Positions 1 through 7,965 of a stretch of 12,127 nucleotides of DNA are shown here, piece after piece. Source of the DNA: BOG-1184 sp964651515 (GTDB lineage Bacteria > Fibrobacterota > Chitinivibrionia > Chitinivibrionales > Chitinispirillaceae); assembly GCA_964651515.1 (NCBI GenBank), contig CAZYYB010000097.1, forward strand, positions 1 through 12,127, given 5' to 3'. The notes beneath the pieces were generated by a model. The model worked only from the letters and a program-made list of their open reading frames with translations. It did not search any database and was not told the DNA's origin. Position 1 is the first letter of the stretch, and each line of letters starts with the position of its first letter. The position numbers were made by a program, and so were the translations under genes.

Positions 1-54
1 ACCCCCGACCCAGTGGTTAACAGCCACTTGCTCTGCCGACTGAGCTACACTCCA
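1..54 (-). tRNA. tRNA-Asn (anticodon GTT), 3' part cut by window edge
   Basis: Read on the minus strand from position 54, the sequence folds as a tRNA. It has the acceptor strand TGGAGTG, TA, D-stem GCTC/GAGC with an AGTCGGCA loop, and anticodon stem AGTGG/CCACT around the loop CTGTTAA. The loop gives anticodon GTT, so the tRNA inserts asparagine. After the variable loop GGGTC, the T-arm begins with GGGGGT at the window edge. The remaining part of the T-arm, the 3' acceptor strand and any encoded CCA lie to the left of position 1. It points the same way as the five-gene cluster that ends at 195, and has its own promoter-like sequence. Confidence 0.93.
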
Positions 55-75
55 AGTCGAACTTCATCGGGTCGC

Positions 76-91
76 ACTGAAAAAATTCAGT
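76..91. repeat. Short inverted repeat in the tRNA-Asn leader
   Basis: ACTGAA (76-81) and TTCAGT (86-91) are perfect inverted arms around AAAA. The element lies between the predicted -10 and the tRNA, close to the expected transcription start. A comparable A/T-rich inverted repeat lies in the same relative place before tRNA-Ala (10565-10579). It could be a weak hairpin or a binding site. No function can be assigned. Confidence 0.3.
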
Positions 92-97
92 TCACCT

Positions 98-126
98 AAA
101 ATACATTTATTTTGCTGGGAAATCAA
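98..126 (-). promoter_or_regulatory. Probable sigma-70-type promoter of tRNA-Asn
   Basis: On the minus strand, TTGATT (126-121) and TATTTT (103-98) are separated by 17 nt, which is a normal -35/-10 spacing. Transcription would start near 91 and leave a leader of about 37 nt before the tRNA at 54. The ten bases AATGTATTTT spanning the -10 recur exactly at the equivalent place upstream of the tRNA-Ala gene (10580-10589), which supports a shared tRNA promoter. The -35 overlaps an imperfect palindrome at 117-136. Confidence 0.5.
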
Positions 127-136
127 TTGGATTCCC
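117..136. repeat. Imperfect 20-bp palindrome overlapping the tRNA-Asn -35
   Basis: GGGAA and TTCCC arms flank a central CAATTG palindrome, with two mismatched positions on each side between arm and centre. It sits in the 140-nt gap between the stop of the Ig-SGNH gene (195) and the tRNA. It could be an operator or a weak transcription-end hairpin, but there is no T-tract and the evidence is only the symmetry. Confidence 0.25.
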
Positions 137-194
137 GCGCCATCTCGTTGGGGAGTCCGGGAACCCCTCTGATATTCTCCACGCCATGCCCTCT

Positions 195-2294
195 TTAGGG
201 TACTACCGGTGGCGAGGAAACCTTCATAACCGAATAGATTGCCCGGGCGAGCCGGTCATAACCGGGCTGGTCCGGATGTAATCCATCACAATAGTACACC
301 GAATCGTACACCCCGCCGCTGTCGCTCATGGCGCTGTCGGCGTTCACGAGAAACGCATTGGTTCCCGTCGATTGCCGTAGCTGCACCGTATCGGCAAGAC
401 CCTGGTTAAAGGATGGAAGCCAAGAGTTCCCCCCGCTGTTGTCCGTGGGCGGGCGAGGCAACCCGTTCAATACATAAATCCGGCTGTTTGGATTGCGGCC
501 GTGCATGAGATCTATCAGTGCAACCGCATACGTCAGTCCTTCCGGATCGTAGTTGTCGTTAACGCCGGTCATCAGTACCCAGATATCGGCGGTCATGAGG
601 GGCACTATCTGGGTCATCGCATTGTACACGGCGGATCCCGTCGCCTGAACGATCCCAAGGCACGAATCGTCCACGACCGACCGGCTCATGTAGGGCGGAG
701 TAACCGGTCCCACCGACTTTACCCGCTCGTAGGGTCCCAGATGGGCCCGCAGCGAATCGAGAACGCCGCCCCGGAATCCCCCAACGATGTTGTTGCCTCC
801 ATAGCCGGCAACAATGGAGTGACCGACAAACCCTATCAGGTATTGGCGTAAAACGGTCACCGTGCCGGTGTTTGCTACCGCATGTCCGTAGGTATCCAGG
901 GCGACGACCTTCCATGCATAGCTTCCCGGACCGATGCCGCCGATCGTCGCATTCTGGTTCGGGCCTTGATACACCGCGGTAAGCGAATCCGGGTTGGTGC
1001 CCCATGACAAAGAATAGGTTATCGCGCCGAGATTCGAGCCGACGGCTGCATAGGCAAAGGTCAGGCTGCACGCGGGGGTCCCCTGCGGAAGCATGACCGT
1101 ATCGACGGGCTGCGGGATCGTTACCGCGAGACTTGCCGGCCCCAGGTTGAAATTTACCGTAAAGGTATCGGTCCCGACCAGACCGTGGTTGTCGCGTGCG
1201 CCGACGATGACCCGCAGGGGGGTGGTCCCCGTATAGGTCAGGATATGGGTTGCTCCGGTCGTGCTGTCGCTCCAGCCGGTGCCGCCGGAGAGTTGCCAGA
1301 GGTACTTGACAATGGTGCCGCTGCTGTCCGATGCCTGGCAGGCGAGATGCAGCGTATCGAGGTTTGACATCGTGGTGTCGTGAAGGGGGGTGATCGTCGG
1401 GCCGCCCGGAAGCACGGTAATGATGGCGGAATCGGGCGGCGAGGCGAGTGAATCGGTATCGATGGCGGTGACGGTCAGGAAGTGGGTCCCGGCCGAACCC
1501 GCATCGAAGGTCACGGTAAGGCTGTCGGAGGTGATCGGTTCCGCTCGCCCGTCCAGCATCCAGGAGTAGCGGGCTACGGTTCCGTTCGAATCGCTTCCCG
1601 ATGCCCGCAGTTTGAGATTGGTGTACGAATAAACGGCGGTATCGTGCGGGGTAACCGTGACGGCCGGGCGATGGAGCATCACATGGATCTGCACGGTATC
1701 GGTGTCCGAAACAAAGCCGTTATTATCCACCACCGCCAGCCGGACGGTATGCCAGGCATCAGCCTTGTCGTTAAAGAGCCATCGGACGGAGTCGCTTTTC
1801 GTCATGAAGGGGAAGGAGTCGATCATCCACTGATACGTCTGAATGGCACCGCAGGAATCCACGGCAACGGCTATGCAGAGTTCGGTATCGCTGACCGCGA
1901 TCGGAGTTACGGCATGCAACACCGCCGAAGGACGCAGCCATCGCACGTGGACATGGAGTGAGTCCGGGGCCGAAACCGTCCCGGCCTGGTCGACCGCCTT
2001 GACGACGATGCACCGTTTCCCGGTATCCGCAATGGTAAATACCTGCCGGAAGATACTGTCGGCCGAGGTATCCGGAGCGGCGGCATTAGTGAAAAACCAT
2101 ACATAGCGGATCCCTACGGCGTTCGCTCCCTGCGCCGATGCCCTGATCTGAAGGGTATCGTTGACCAGCACGGTCGAATCCGCCGCGACACTTATGGCCA
2201 GGGTCTTGCGTGCCGATACCGTATCGGTGCATTTGAACATGAGCACACCCGCCAGAACCGCAACCAGTACGCCGGCAATGAACGGTCGCCTCAC
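195..2294 (-). CDS. Exported multi-Ig (PKD-like) protein with C-terminal SGNH/GDSL hydrolase domain
   Basis: The 699-residue protein opens with a basic N-terminus and hydrophobic segment (about residues 5-20, ending near C22), so it is exported. The bases before the Cys (LMFK) are not a good lipobox, so lipidation is doubtful. Four PKD-like Ig domains follow (about 30-118, 119-207, 208-295, 296-385), with repeated Y-x-W and D-x-x-G patterns. A fibronectin-like domain comes next (about 388-480). Residues 486-690 form an SGNH hydrolase: block I GHS (Ser493), GVND (Asn579) and DGLH (Asp670, His673). It probably removes or transfers acyl groups on an extracellular glycan; the substrate is unknown. 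The reading frame opens at GTG 2294, but a better RBS and ATG lie at 2326 in another frame, separated by a G8 tract. With one more G the protein would be N-terminally extended by 11 residues. It is the last gene of the five-gene cluster. Confidence 0.85.
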   Translation of the reverse strand: MRRPFIAGVLVAVLAGVLMFKCTDTVSARKTLAISVAADSTVLVNDTLQIRASAQGANAVGIRYVWFFTNAAAPDTSADSIFRQVFTIADTGKRCIVVKAVDQAGTVSAPDSLHVHVRWLRPSAVLHAVTPIAVSDTELCIAVAVDSCGAIQTYQWMIDSFPFMTKSDSVRWLFNDKADAWHTVRLAVVDNNGFVSDTDTVQIHVMLHRPAVTVTPHDTAVYSYTNLKLRASGSDSNGTVARYSWMLDGRAEPITSDSLTVTFDAGSAGTHFLTVTAIDTDSLASPPDSAIITVLPGGPTITPLHDTTMSNLDTLHLACQASDSSGTIVKYLWQLSGGTGWSDSTTGATHILTYTGTTPLRVIVGARDNHGLVGTDTFTVNFNLGPASLAVTIPQPVDTVMLPQGTPACSLTFAYAAVGSNLGAITYSLSWGTNPDSLTAVYQGPNQNATIGGIGPGSYAWKVVALDTYGHAVANTGTVTVLRQYLIGFVGHSIVAGYGGNNIVGGFRGGVLDSLRAHLGPYERVKSVGPVTPPYMSRSVVDDSCLGIVQATGSAVYNAMTQIVPLMTADIWVLMTGVNDNYDPEGLTYAVALIDLMHGRNPNSRIYVLNGLPRPPTDNSGGNSWLPSFNQGLADTVQLRQSTGTNAFLVNADSAMSDSGGVYDSVYYCDGLHPDQPGYDRLARAIYSVMKVSSPPVVP

Positions 2295-2326
2295 CGTCCC
2301 CCCCCGTGCATTCGCCGAAAAATCAT
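2291..2326 (-). other. Out-of-frame leader start (ATG 2326) ending on the GTG of the Ig-SGNH gene
   Basis: ATG at 2326 is preceded by AAGGGGAG with six bases of spacing. As written it encodes only MIFRRMHGGGR before TGA (2293-2291), which overlaps the GTG at 2294 as GTGA. Either this is a tiny leader peptide whose termination feeds re-initiation at GTG, or it is the true gene start put out of frame by one missing G in the run 2298-2305. The second reading would give a normal start directly behind the upstream gene. Confidence 0.5.
2298..2305 (-). repeat. Homopolymer G8 tract at the start of the Ig-SGNH gene
   Basis: Eight consecutive G (C on the plus strand) lie between ATG 2326 and the frame of the 699-residue protein. 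A G8 tract puts ATG 2326 out of frame and G9 would put it in frame. Such tracts are prone to slipped-strand change and also to sequencing error. Confidence 0.85.
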
Positions 2327-2332
2327 GATGTG

Positions 2333-2340
2333 CTCCCCTT
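2333..2340 (-). promoter_or_regulatory. Shine-Dalgarno AAGGGGAG touching the upstream stop codon
   Basis: The minus strand reads TAAGGGGAG, so the TAA stop of the FGE lipoprotein gene (2341-2339) merges with a strong ribosome-binding site. Spacing to ATG 2326 is six bases, which is optimal. Spacing to the in-frame GTG 2294 is far too long. This site is the main reason to doubt GTG 2294 as the original start. Confidence 0.65.
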
Positions 2341-5300
2341 AATGGACATACAGACGGATAATGCTGTCGAGTTTTGCGGCGATGCGCAGGCCGCCCTTAT
2401 AGTTCAAATGGGCACAATCCATCGCCTCGCTGTCGACGAAGTCGTGGTGCCCGTAATTATTGGCGTCCCAGAAATGCACATAGCTGTTCTGCCGGGTCAG
2501 GGAATCGATCCAGGCCGCAACGTTCTGGTAGGTTGCAATGCTTGGCCCCCAGCAGCCGATCATCCCGGTCGTATCGTAGAGCGGGTTCTGCGGCATGTAC
2601 ACGAGGATGAGCTGGACGCCATGGGCGGCCGCCGAGTCGCCGAGCGCGGCAAGATAAGCGAGACTGGTCTGAACGGGCAGCGTGTCGATATTATAATCCC
2701 CATAACCGGAAGCGATCAGCGGCTGCCCCCAGCCGGATGTCAGCGGCGGGGCCACGAGATCGCCCGAAGAATCGACCAACGGCCAGTCGACGGGCTGGGT
2801 GAAAACTCCGGCCTGGGTAACGACCTGCGACGGCAGCCCGCCGCTATAGAAATTATGCTGCGAGTCGCATTGCCAGCCCTTGCTTTGATCAACCCCATCG
2901 AGCTCGGGGAACGTTGAAATGCCGGGCCGATTCAGGAGTCCGGGGAAGATGTCGAGCATGACGACTTTGAGCCCGGGCGCAAAGGGGAGAAGGTACTTCT
3001 CGGTAAAAATGGCGCAGGTCACCGCATCCGCGCTCTGCATGCCGGCGATATTGAGCGTCCGTTCGGACATTCCCCGTGCATTAAAGCCGTAGGTGACCGG
3101 AGAGCTGCCGATAGCGACGACGCTCGGTGCCTGCCGGTAGTGCCAGAAGAGGCGCAACTTCTGGGCGAACATTATGTTGCCCTCGTCCATGACCGGCACA
3201 TCGTATTCGCCGAAGCCGGGGAAGGAGTCCGTGCCGCTTTCGGATACCTGCGACGGGTCGATCCAGAGCGCGGGGTAGGACAGATCCTGTCCTGTTGCTA
3301 CCTGCAAATAAGCCCCGTCGGATCGCCTGATCAGGTACACCGTGTCGATGTCGCCGGATGCGGGCTGCACGACGGCAACGGCGAAATGTGAGTTATTCGA
3401 CCATCGGGGATAGTTCCACGAACCGGACGGACACGTGAACCATTGTTCGACCTGCTGCGGCGTCGCCAGGCGGAGGTCGCAGACCCAGATGACCTGGTGC
3501 AGGCCATACGACTTTCCTGTCAGCGCGTTGACCGTCGGGTCCCCAAAATCGAGGAACAACGCCTCGCCGGGGTCGGTAATGGACGGCGACATCTGCAGGT
3601 TGCAGAGTTGCGGCAGCGCGGAATCGGTGTAGCCGTTATACGGGTAGCAGAAATAAAAATTATTGGTATCGTAGAGTGTGCTGTTCAGTTGCAGGTCCAC
3701 GGCGCGCCCGACGGTATAGGCGGTGCCGAGAAACCTGCCGTCGCTCGACAGACCGCCGTGATACGACCCCAGCGGCGTCATGAGCGACGGTACGGCCCCG
3801 AGGGTGCCTCCCTGGAACGGTCGCGAATACGTTCTTTCGGTATACCACGCCGGCAGGTCGTTCATCGAAGCGCCGCTGGAATAGATCATGAGGGTTTCGG
3901 CCGAAGACGGCGACGCCCAGAAATGCGGGAGATAGGCACCCGCGGTCCGCACCAGGTTCGACCCCAGCGAATCGAGGTGGCGCACCGTCGTCGTGCAGGG
4001 GGACGAAAAACCTTCGCCGTTTGAGCTGTAGGCGATGAAGTTCCCGTCCGGCGTTATGGATGTCCCATAAATCGAGCTGTCCTTTCCGCATTGGTGAAGA
4101 TTCAGGTTCGCCTGCGAAAGGTCGAGGTAGACGAGGCGGCCATGCCCCGGCGCGCCGACCACGAAGGCAATCTTGACATGGTTAGCGTTGATAAATTCGA
4201 CTACATTGGTCAGGTTGCAGGTAACCGCGGCCTGGAACGTTTCCGTCGGAGCGACCTTCGGCGGCGCGGCACCGGGCCTGAAGGCGCCCAGAGCTACCCG
4301 GAAGCCGATATCCGGTCCCGGGTCGTTGGGAGGAATTCCCCCGTAAGCGCCCACCCGGCAGCTCGATCGCAGGTAGGCCTGGAGGAGCTGGTACGACCCG
4401 CCGCGGCGCGGCCGCGACTCGCCCGACGCTTCGTAATCCGCCTCTGAAAGCTGGGACGGCCCGATCGGGTCGGTGACCGCGCTATCCGGATAGTAGTCGA
4501 GCCAGTCGTTTACCCACTCGGAAACATTGCCGACCATATCGTAAAGACCATACGCATTGGGCAGCAATTGCCCCACCTTCCGGGGGTTCAACCCGGAATT
4601 GGCGGAATACCATGCATACTTTACGGCGGTGGATTCCGCCGCCGCTCCGCTTCCCCAGTAATAATCGCTGGTCGTGCCGGCACGGCAGGCATACTCCCAC
4701 TCGGCTTCGGTAGGAAGCCGGTAGCCGAACCGGTTATAGTTGATGGTAAGGTTTTCGAGCACGACCGTGCAGACCGAGGAGGTGCAGATTGCCGAATACG
4801 AGTAAACGGTATCGTAGTTTTCCGCCTTGCTCCGCCGGTTGCAGTACAGGACGGCCTGGTACCAGGTGACATTGAAAACCGGGAAGCTGTCTCCTGTCGC
4901 CGCGGCGTTGACACTGCCCGGGTTGGCCCCCATGAGCGATGCATACTCTTTTTGCATAATGGGACAGGGACTCAGGTAAAAATCATGCGCGAGATGCACG
5001 GTATGGACCGGTTGCTCATAGGGATCCGTCGCAGCCAGGGCGCTCGATGACCCCATGGCAAATGACTGGCCGGTGGCATGGATGGCGACGAGTCCGGCGG
5101 GAGGCTTCGCGAAACACGCGACCAGCGCGAGGTTCTGCTGGATGGTAATGGTCATCGGATTCGAATCGGAGTACGACGAGCCCTGCCACCCGACAAATAA
5201 GTACCGCTGTCGGGAATCGCCGTCAGGATAAGGCGGGTCCCCACCCGTTGCAGCGTATCGGCCGGAATTCCCTGGACCCTGCCTTCCCCCTCCAGGGTAA

Positions 5301-5427
5301 CCTTGAAGCTGGCGAATCCCGTATGGGAAAGCGGATTTTTGCTGCATCCGGCGACGATCGGCAGCAGAATCGCGAGAAGGCACGGTACCACCGCGGCGGT
5401 GCGCAGGTTTGCCGGGCGCACCCTCAT
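2339..5427 (-). CDS. Lipoprotein: InlB-type repeat, SUMF1/FGE-like domain, propeller region, SGNH-like C-terminus; one frameshift
   Basis: Restoring one base near 5195 gives a protein of 1,029 residues. It starts with a lipoprotein signal (LLPIVAGC, then SKN; lipobox VAGC). A divergent InlB-type repeat follows (about 40-105, with GTYFVGWQG restored). Residues 119-382 form an SUMF1/FGE-like domain with RLPTEAEWEYACRAG (237-251), GLYDMVGNVSEW (294-305), RRGGSY (341-346) and DIGFRVA (373-379). The Cys pair of true formylglycine-generating enzymes is not seen, so that activity is unlikely. Residues about 400-755 look like a TolB-type beta-propeller. The C-terminus is SGNH-like: GSS (774-776) and DCAH (1004-1007). 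Size and layout resemble the Fibrobacter lipoprotein family TIGR02171, function unknown. ATG 5427 is chosen because it overlaps the previous stop as ATGA. An upstream ATG at 5448 is possible but has a poorer RBS. Probably outer-membrane anchored. Confidence 0.8.
5195..5197 (-). other. Single-base frameshift site in the FGE lipoprotein gene
   Basis: From ATG 5427 the frame reads GGT ACT TAT TTG TCG and continues off-domain to a stop near 5152. The remaining 960 or so residues lie in the frame that reads TTT GTC GGG TGG. Adding one T to the TTT run gives GGT ACT TAT TTT GTC GGG TGG, that is G-T-Y-F-V-G-W, exactly the expected motif of this repeat domain. No classic slippery heptamer is present, so a lost base is more likely than programmed frameshifting. 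Confidence 0.85.
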
Positions 5428-6419
5428 CGAAGGTGGTTCCTCAGCCATTCCGCAACCCGCCGCGCCGCCGATTTTTTTTCAACGACGCGCGACCGCAGCG
5501 GAATCGCTCCCAGATGCTCCTTGAATTCAATGACGCCGCGTAACCCCGCGCTCGGGTTGCAATCAAACCAGCGGAACCCCCGGGCGGCCGCGTTGCGGAT
5601 GGCGTGTTCGTAAAGAAGATTGTTCGGCCGATACATGAAAAACTTCTCCTCCCCCGCTCCCAGCCAGGCCACCGCATGCCGGTTCCAGTAAAAGCACAGA
5701 ATTCCTGCCGCCGGAACCCCTTGCACCCTCGCAAGCCACAGGGTGCGGCCCTCCGGCGCACTCTCGTAAATGGCTTTGAGAAGCGACCGCGAATACCCGC
5801 CCTTTCGGGCGAGTCGACGCTTCCGCCACCTCGCCCGCGAAGACTCGTACAGCGAAAAATAACTCTCCCACTCCTCGAAATGCACCGCTTCGGCGATTGC
5901 AACGCCAGCGGCGGCCGCTTTCCGCACCGCCTTGCGATGCGCATGATCGAACCGGTCTGCCGCGGCTTCAAACCCCTGCGACAGGTCGATCGCCTGGGTA
6001 AAATCCTCGCGGGCGGAGGACAGGGATATTGACTTGAGAGCGGCATCGTAGGGATTTTCGCGCCATATGAGATTCGACCGTTTCAAAAGGACTCCGGCAA
6101 GAAGCCCCGCGTGCTCTTTGGTCAAAACATCGGCCGACACCCAGCCCCCGAAGGTATGTGCCGGCATCGACCAGTAAAGCGGGAGGAGGCCGCCGGGGTA
6201 GCGCCGGCGGGCCATCGGCAGGATCGCCTCGACGCCGTCGCTGAAAATAACGGCTTCCGCGGCCGGAAGCATCGCCGTGCCGGTCGTTTTCGTGAAGAGA
6301 TCGACCCATGCGGGCGTATGAAAAAAGGTCGCATAGTCGCAGGACCGGCAGGCATGTTCCCATTCGTCGCGCCTGGCCGGGCGATGGTCGACGATCTCCG
6401 GAGGGGCGATCGGCACCAT
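5424..6419 (-). CDS. FemAB/GNAT-like acyltransferase (BioF2-like acetyltransferase domain)
   Basis: The predicted protein has 331 residues and no signal or membrane segment, so it is cytoplasmic. The early 'ATFFHTPAWVDLF' (30-42) is the substrate-side motif common to the FemAB/BioF2-like GNAT family (PF13480 type). The second GNAT half includes 'RTLWLARVQGVPAAGI' (225-240) and 'MYRPNNLLYEHAIRNAAARG' (262-281). The family's late signature is NPSAGLRGVIEFKEHLGA (288-305). Members transfer acetyl or aminoacyl groups onto peptidoglycan precursors or exopolysaccharide intermediates; which one applies here cannot be read. ATG 6419 overlaps the flippase stop as TGATG, and GGGAG lies about seven bases upstream, so the two genes are translationally coupled. 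The reading frame extends further upstream to 7016, but that stretch is the antisense-like shadow of the flippase. An A8 run near the 3' end (5472-5479) encodes E-K-K. Confidence 0.82.
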   Translation of the reverse strand: MVPIAPPEIVDHRPARRDEWEHACRSCDYATFFHTPAWVDLFTKTTGTAMLPAAEAVIFSDGVEAILPMARRRYPGGLLPLYWSMPAHTFGGWVSADVLTKEHAGLLAGVLLKRSNLIWRENPYDAALKSISLSSAREDFTQAIDLSQGFEAAADRFDHAHRKAVRKAAAAGVAIAEAVHFEEWESYFSLYESSRARWRKRRLARKGGYSRSLLKAIYESAPEGRTLWLARVQGVPAAGILCFYWNRHAVAWLGAGEEKFFMYRPNNLLYEHAIRNAAARGFRWFDCNPSAGLRGVIEFKEHLGAIPLRSRVVEKKSAARRVAEWLRNHLR

Positions 6420-7927
6420 CAGGAGGCTCCCTTCGATTGCAGGTCCCTGCCGGCAAGGAGGTCGAGCAGCGGCGACCCGTCGCGTTGCCGGATACACCGC
6501 AGGGCCTCGCCCCGCCTGCGTCCCATTGCCGCAAGGGAAATGGCACCATAGACGGCTGCACCGGTCAGGACCAGGATGACGAGCTCGGCGAGGGGCCACA
6601 GGTGGGCGCCCCGAAGTGCGGCATAGGCACCATAGACGATTGCGGCCATGACGCAGCTGAGCAGTGTCGGCATCATGAAGCTGCCGAGGTACTCCCGGAG
6701 GCGGAGGCCGATAGTTGACGAGTAGTAGTCGGGAAAACTCAACAAAAGGAACATAAGCGAGAGGAGCGAATAGACCGCCGCAATGCTTTCGACCCCCCGA
6801 TGCACCGCCAGCAGGAAAGCCGCCCCATTGCCCGCCGCGATGATGCAATTCCAGGTAAGACCGACCTTTACCCGCCCCTTGGCGATGATGAGGGAACCCG
6901 AAAGATTGCCGATGATTTTGCTGAGCCCCATGAGGGTCAAGAGCCAGATGATCGGCACGGCGCGACTCCACCCCGGCCCGTACATGACCGGAATGAAAAC
7001 CGGCGCGGTTGCGCACAGTCCCAGGAGGAGGGGAAAAGTGCTCAGGCTGAGGAGCCGCAGGGTGGCGAGAATGCCCTCGCGCAGGGCGGCGTCGTCATGC
7101 TGGTTTCTGGCAAATCGGGGAAGCGCGAGCGAACCGAATATCGGATTGACCATGCGAAGCGGTGCCACCACCAGCTCATAGGCGATTTTGTAGAACCCAA
7201 GTTCCCGCATGCCCAGAAATTTACCGATGATAATATAATCGACATTTGCCGCCAGGTACGTCACCAGCCGCTCTCCCATTTGGAAATACCCGAAACGAAG
7301 GACTTCGCCCGCTTCGGCCCCGTCGAAGACCAGCGCGGGGCGCAGCAGTCCGATGCCGGCGATAAAAAGCGCCACCGATTTGACACCGGTATAGCCGATC
7401 TGGCCCGCGATGTAGGAGAAAACGCCGTGACCGGTCAGGGCCAGAAGCACGACGGTGGCGGTCCCGCACATCCTGGCGCCGATTTCGATGACCGCGATGC
7501 GCCGGAATCGCAGCTCCTTCTGGAAGTGAAACTGGTAGAGACCGCCGATCGGAAAGAGCAGGAAACAGAACCCGATCCATCCGGCAAAGGGCGGCAGCGG
7601 CGATCGGGGAACGAAGTGTTCGAGCAGGAAATGACTCGCCATGCCCAGGCCGAAAAGTACGGCGCCGAAAATGATAAGGAGCCAGTAAATCGAGGAGAAC
7701 GCCCGGCGGGACAGGGTCTGGAAATGAATGAGCGCGGTACCGGTCCCCAGGTCGGCGACCGAGCGGCCGAAACCGAGTATGACCGCTATGAGGGCGATAA
7801 GCCCGAGATCGGCGGGCAGGAGTGTACGCGCCAGCACGAGAATTTCAAGAAATTGCGTCGCGGCGATGACGAGATTGGTCGTAGAGACGTTTGCCGCATC
7901 GGCGAGGATGCGACGTTTCATTTTCAT
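6419..7927 (-). CDS. Wzx-type polysaccharide flippase (MOP/MVF superfamily)
   Basis: The 502-residue product is very hydrophobic, with about 12-14 predicted membrane segments. It carries family-typical stretches: 'ILVLARTLLPADLGLIAL' near the N-terminus and 'VDYIIIGKFLGMRELGFYKI' mid-protein, followed by 'NPIFGSLALPRFAR'. These match the lipopolysaccharide/exopolysaccharide exporter (WzxC-like) branch, which flips lipid-linked glycan units across the inner membrane. The start is ATG 7927 (MKMKRR), preceded by GGGGG. ATG 7921, two codons later, has better spacing from that G-run and is equally possible. It begins 38 nt after the propeller gene's stop and overlaps the next gene by one base. No glycosyltransferase or polymerase gene lies beside it, which is unusual for Wzx loci. 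Confidence 0.9.
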   Translation of the reverse strand: MKMKRRILADAANVSTTNLVIAATQFLEILVLARTLLPADLGLIALIAVILGFGRSVADLGTGTALIHFQTLSRRAFSSIYWLLIIFGAVLFGLGMASHFLLEHFVPRSPLPPFAGWIGFCFLLFPIGGLYQFHFQKELRFRRIAVIEIGARMCGTATVVLLALTGHGVFSYIAGQIGYTGVKSVALFIAGIGLLRPALVFDGAEAGEVLRFGYFQMGERLVTYLAANVDYIIIGKFLGMRELGFYKIAYELVVAPLRMVNPIFGSLALPRFARNQHDDAALREGILATLRLLSLSTFPLLLGLCATAPVFIPVMYGPGWSRAVPIIWLLTLMGLSKIIGNLSGSLIIAKGRVKVGLTWNCIIAAGNGAAFLLAVHRGVESIAAVYSLLSLMFLLLSFPDYYSSTIGLRLREYLGSFMMPTLLSCVMAAIVYGAYAALRGAHLWPLAELVILVLTGAAVYGAISLAAMGRRRGEALRCIRQRDGSPLLDLLAGRDLQSKGAS

Positions 7928-7965
7928 CCCCCGACTTCGATCCTTGCCATGGGAGAAGCCCTGCA

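Noticed and set aside
150..176. GGGG...CCCC hairpin after the Ig-SGNH gene as an intrinsic terminator
   Set aside because: The stem has only four pairs and no T-tract follows on the minus strand.
2306..4024. Several plus-strand frames opposite the FGE lipoprotein gene
   Set aside because: No motifs and Arg/Gly/His-rich shadow composition; the minus strand holds continuous recognised domains.
5428..5448. Alternative ATG 5448 for the FGE lipoprotein
   Set aside because: It gives seven extra residues before the signal peptide and a poorer RBS. ATG 5427 makes the ATGA overlap with the upstream gene.
5472..5479. A8 run near the 3' end of the acyltransferase gene as a programmed slippage site
   Set aside because: The frame is intact through the run, only a few residues follow, and no stimulatory structure is evident. 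It is noted only as a possible error-prone tract.
6420..7016. Upstream extension of the acyltransferase frame
   Set aside because: This part overlaps the flippase coding region and has a low-complexity His/Arg/Gly/Pro composition. ATG 6419, with its RBS and TGATG coupling, matches the family's N-terminus.
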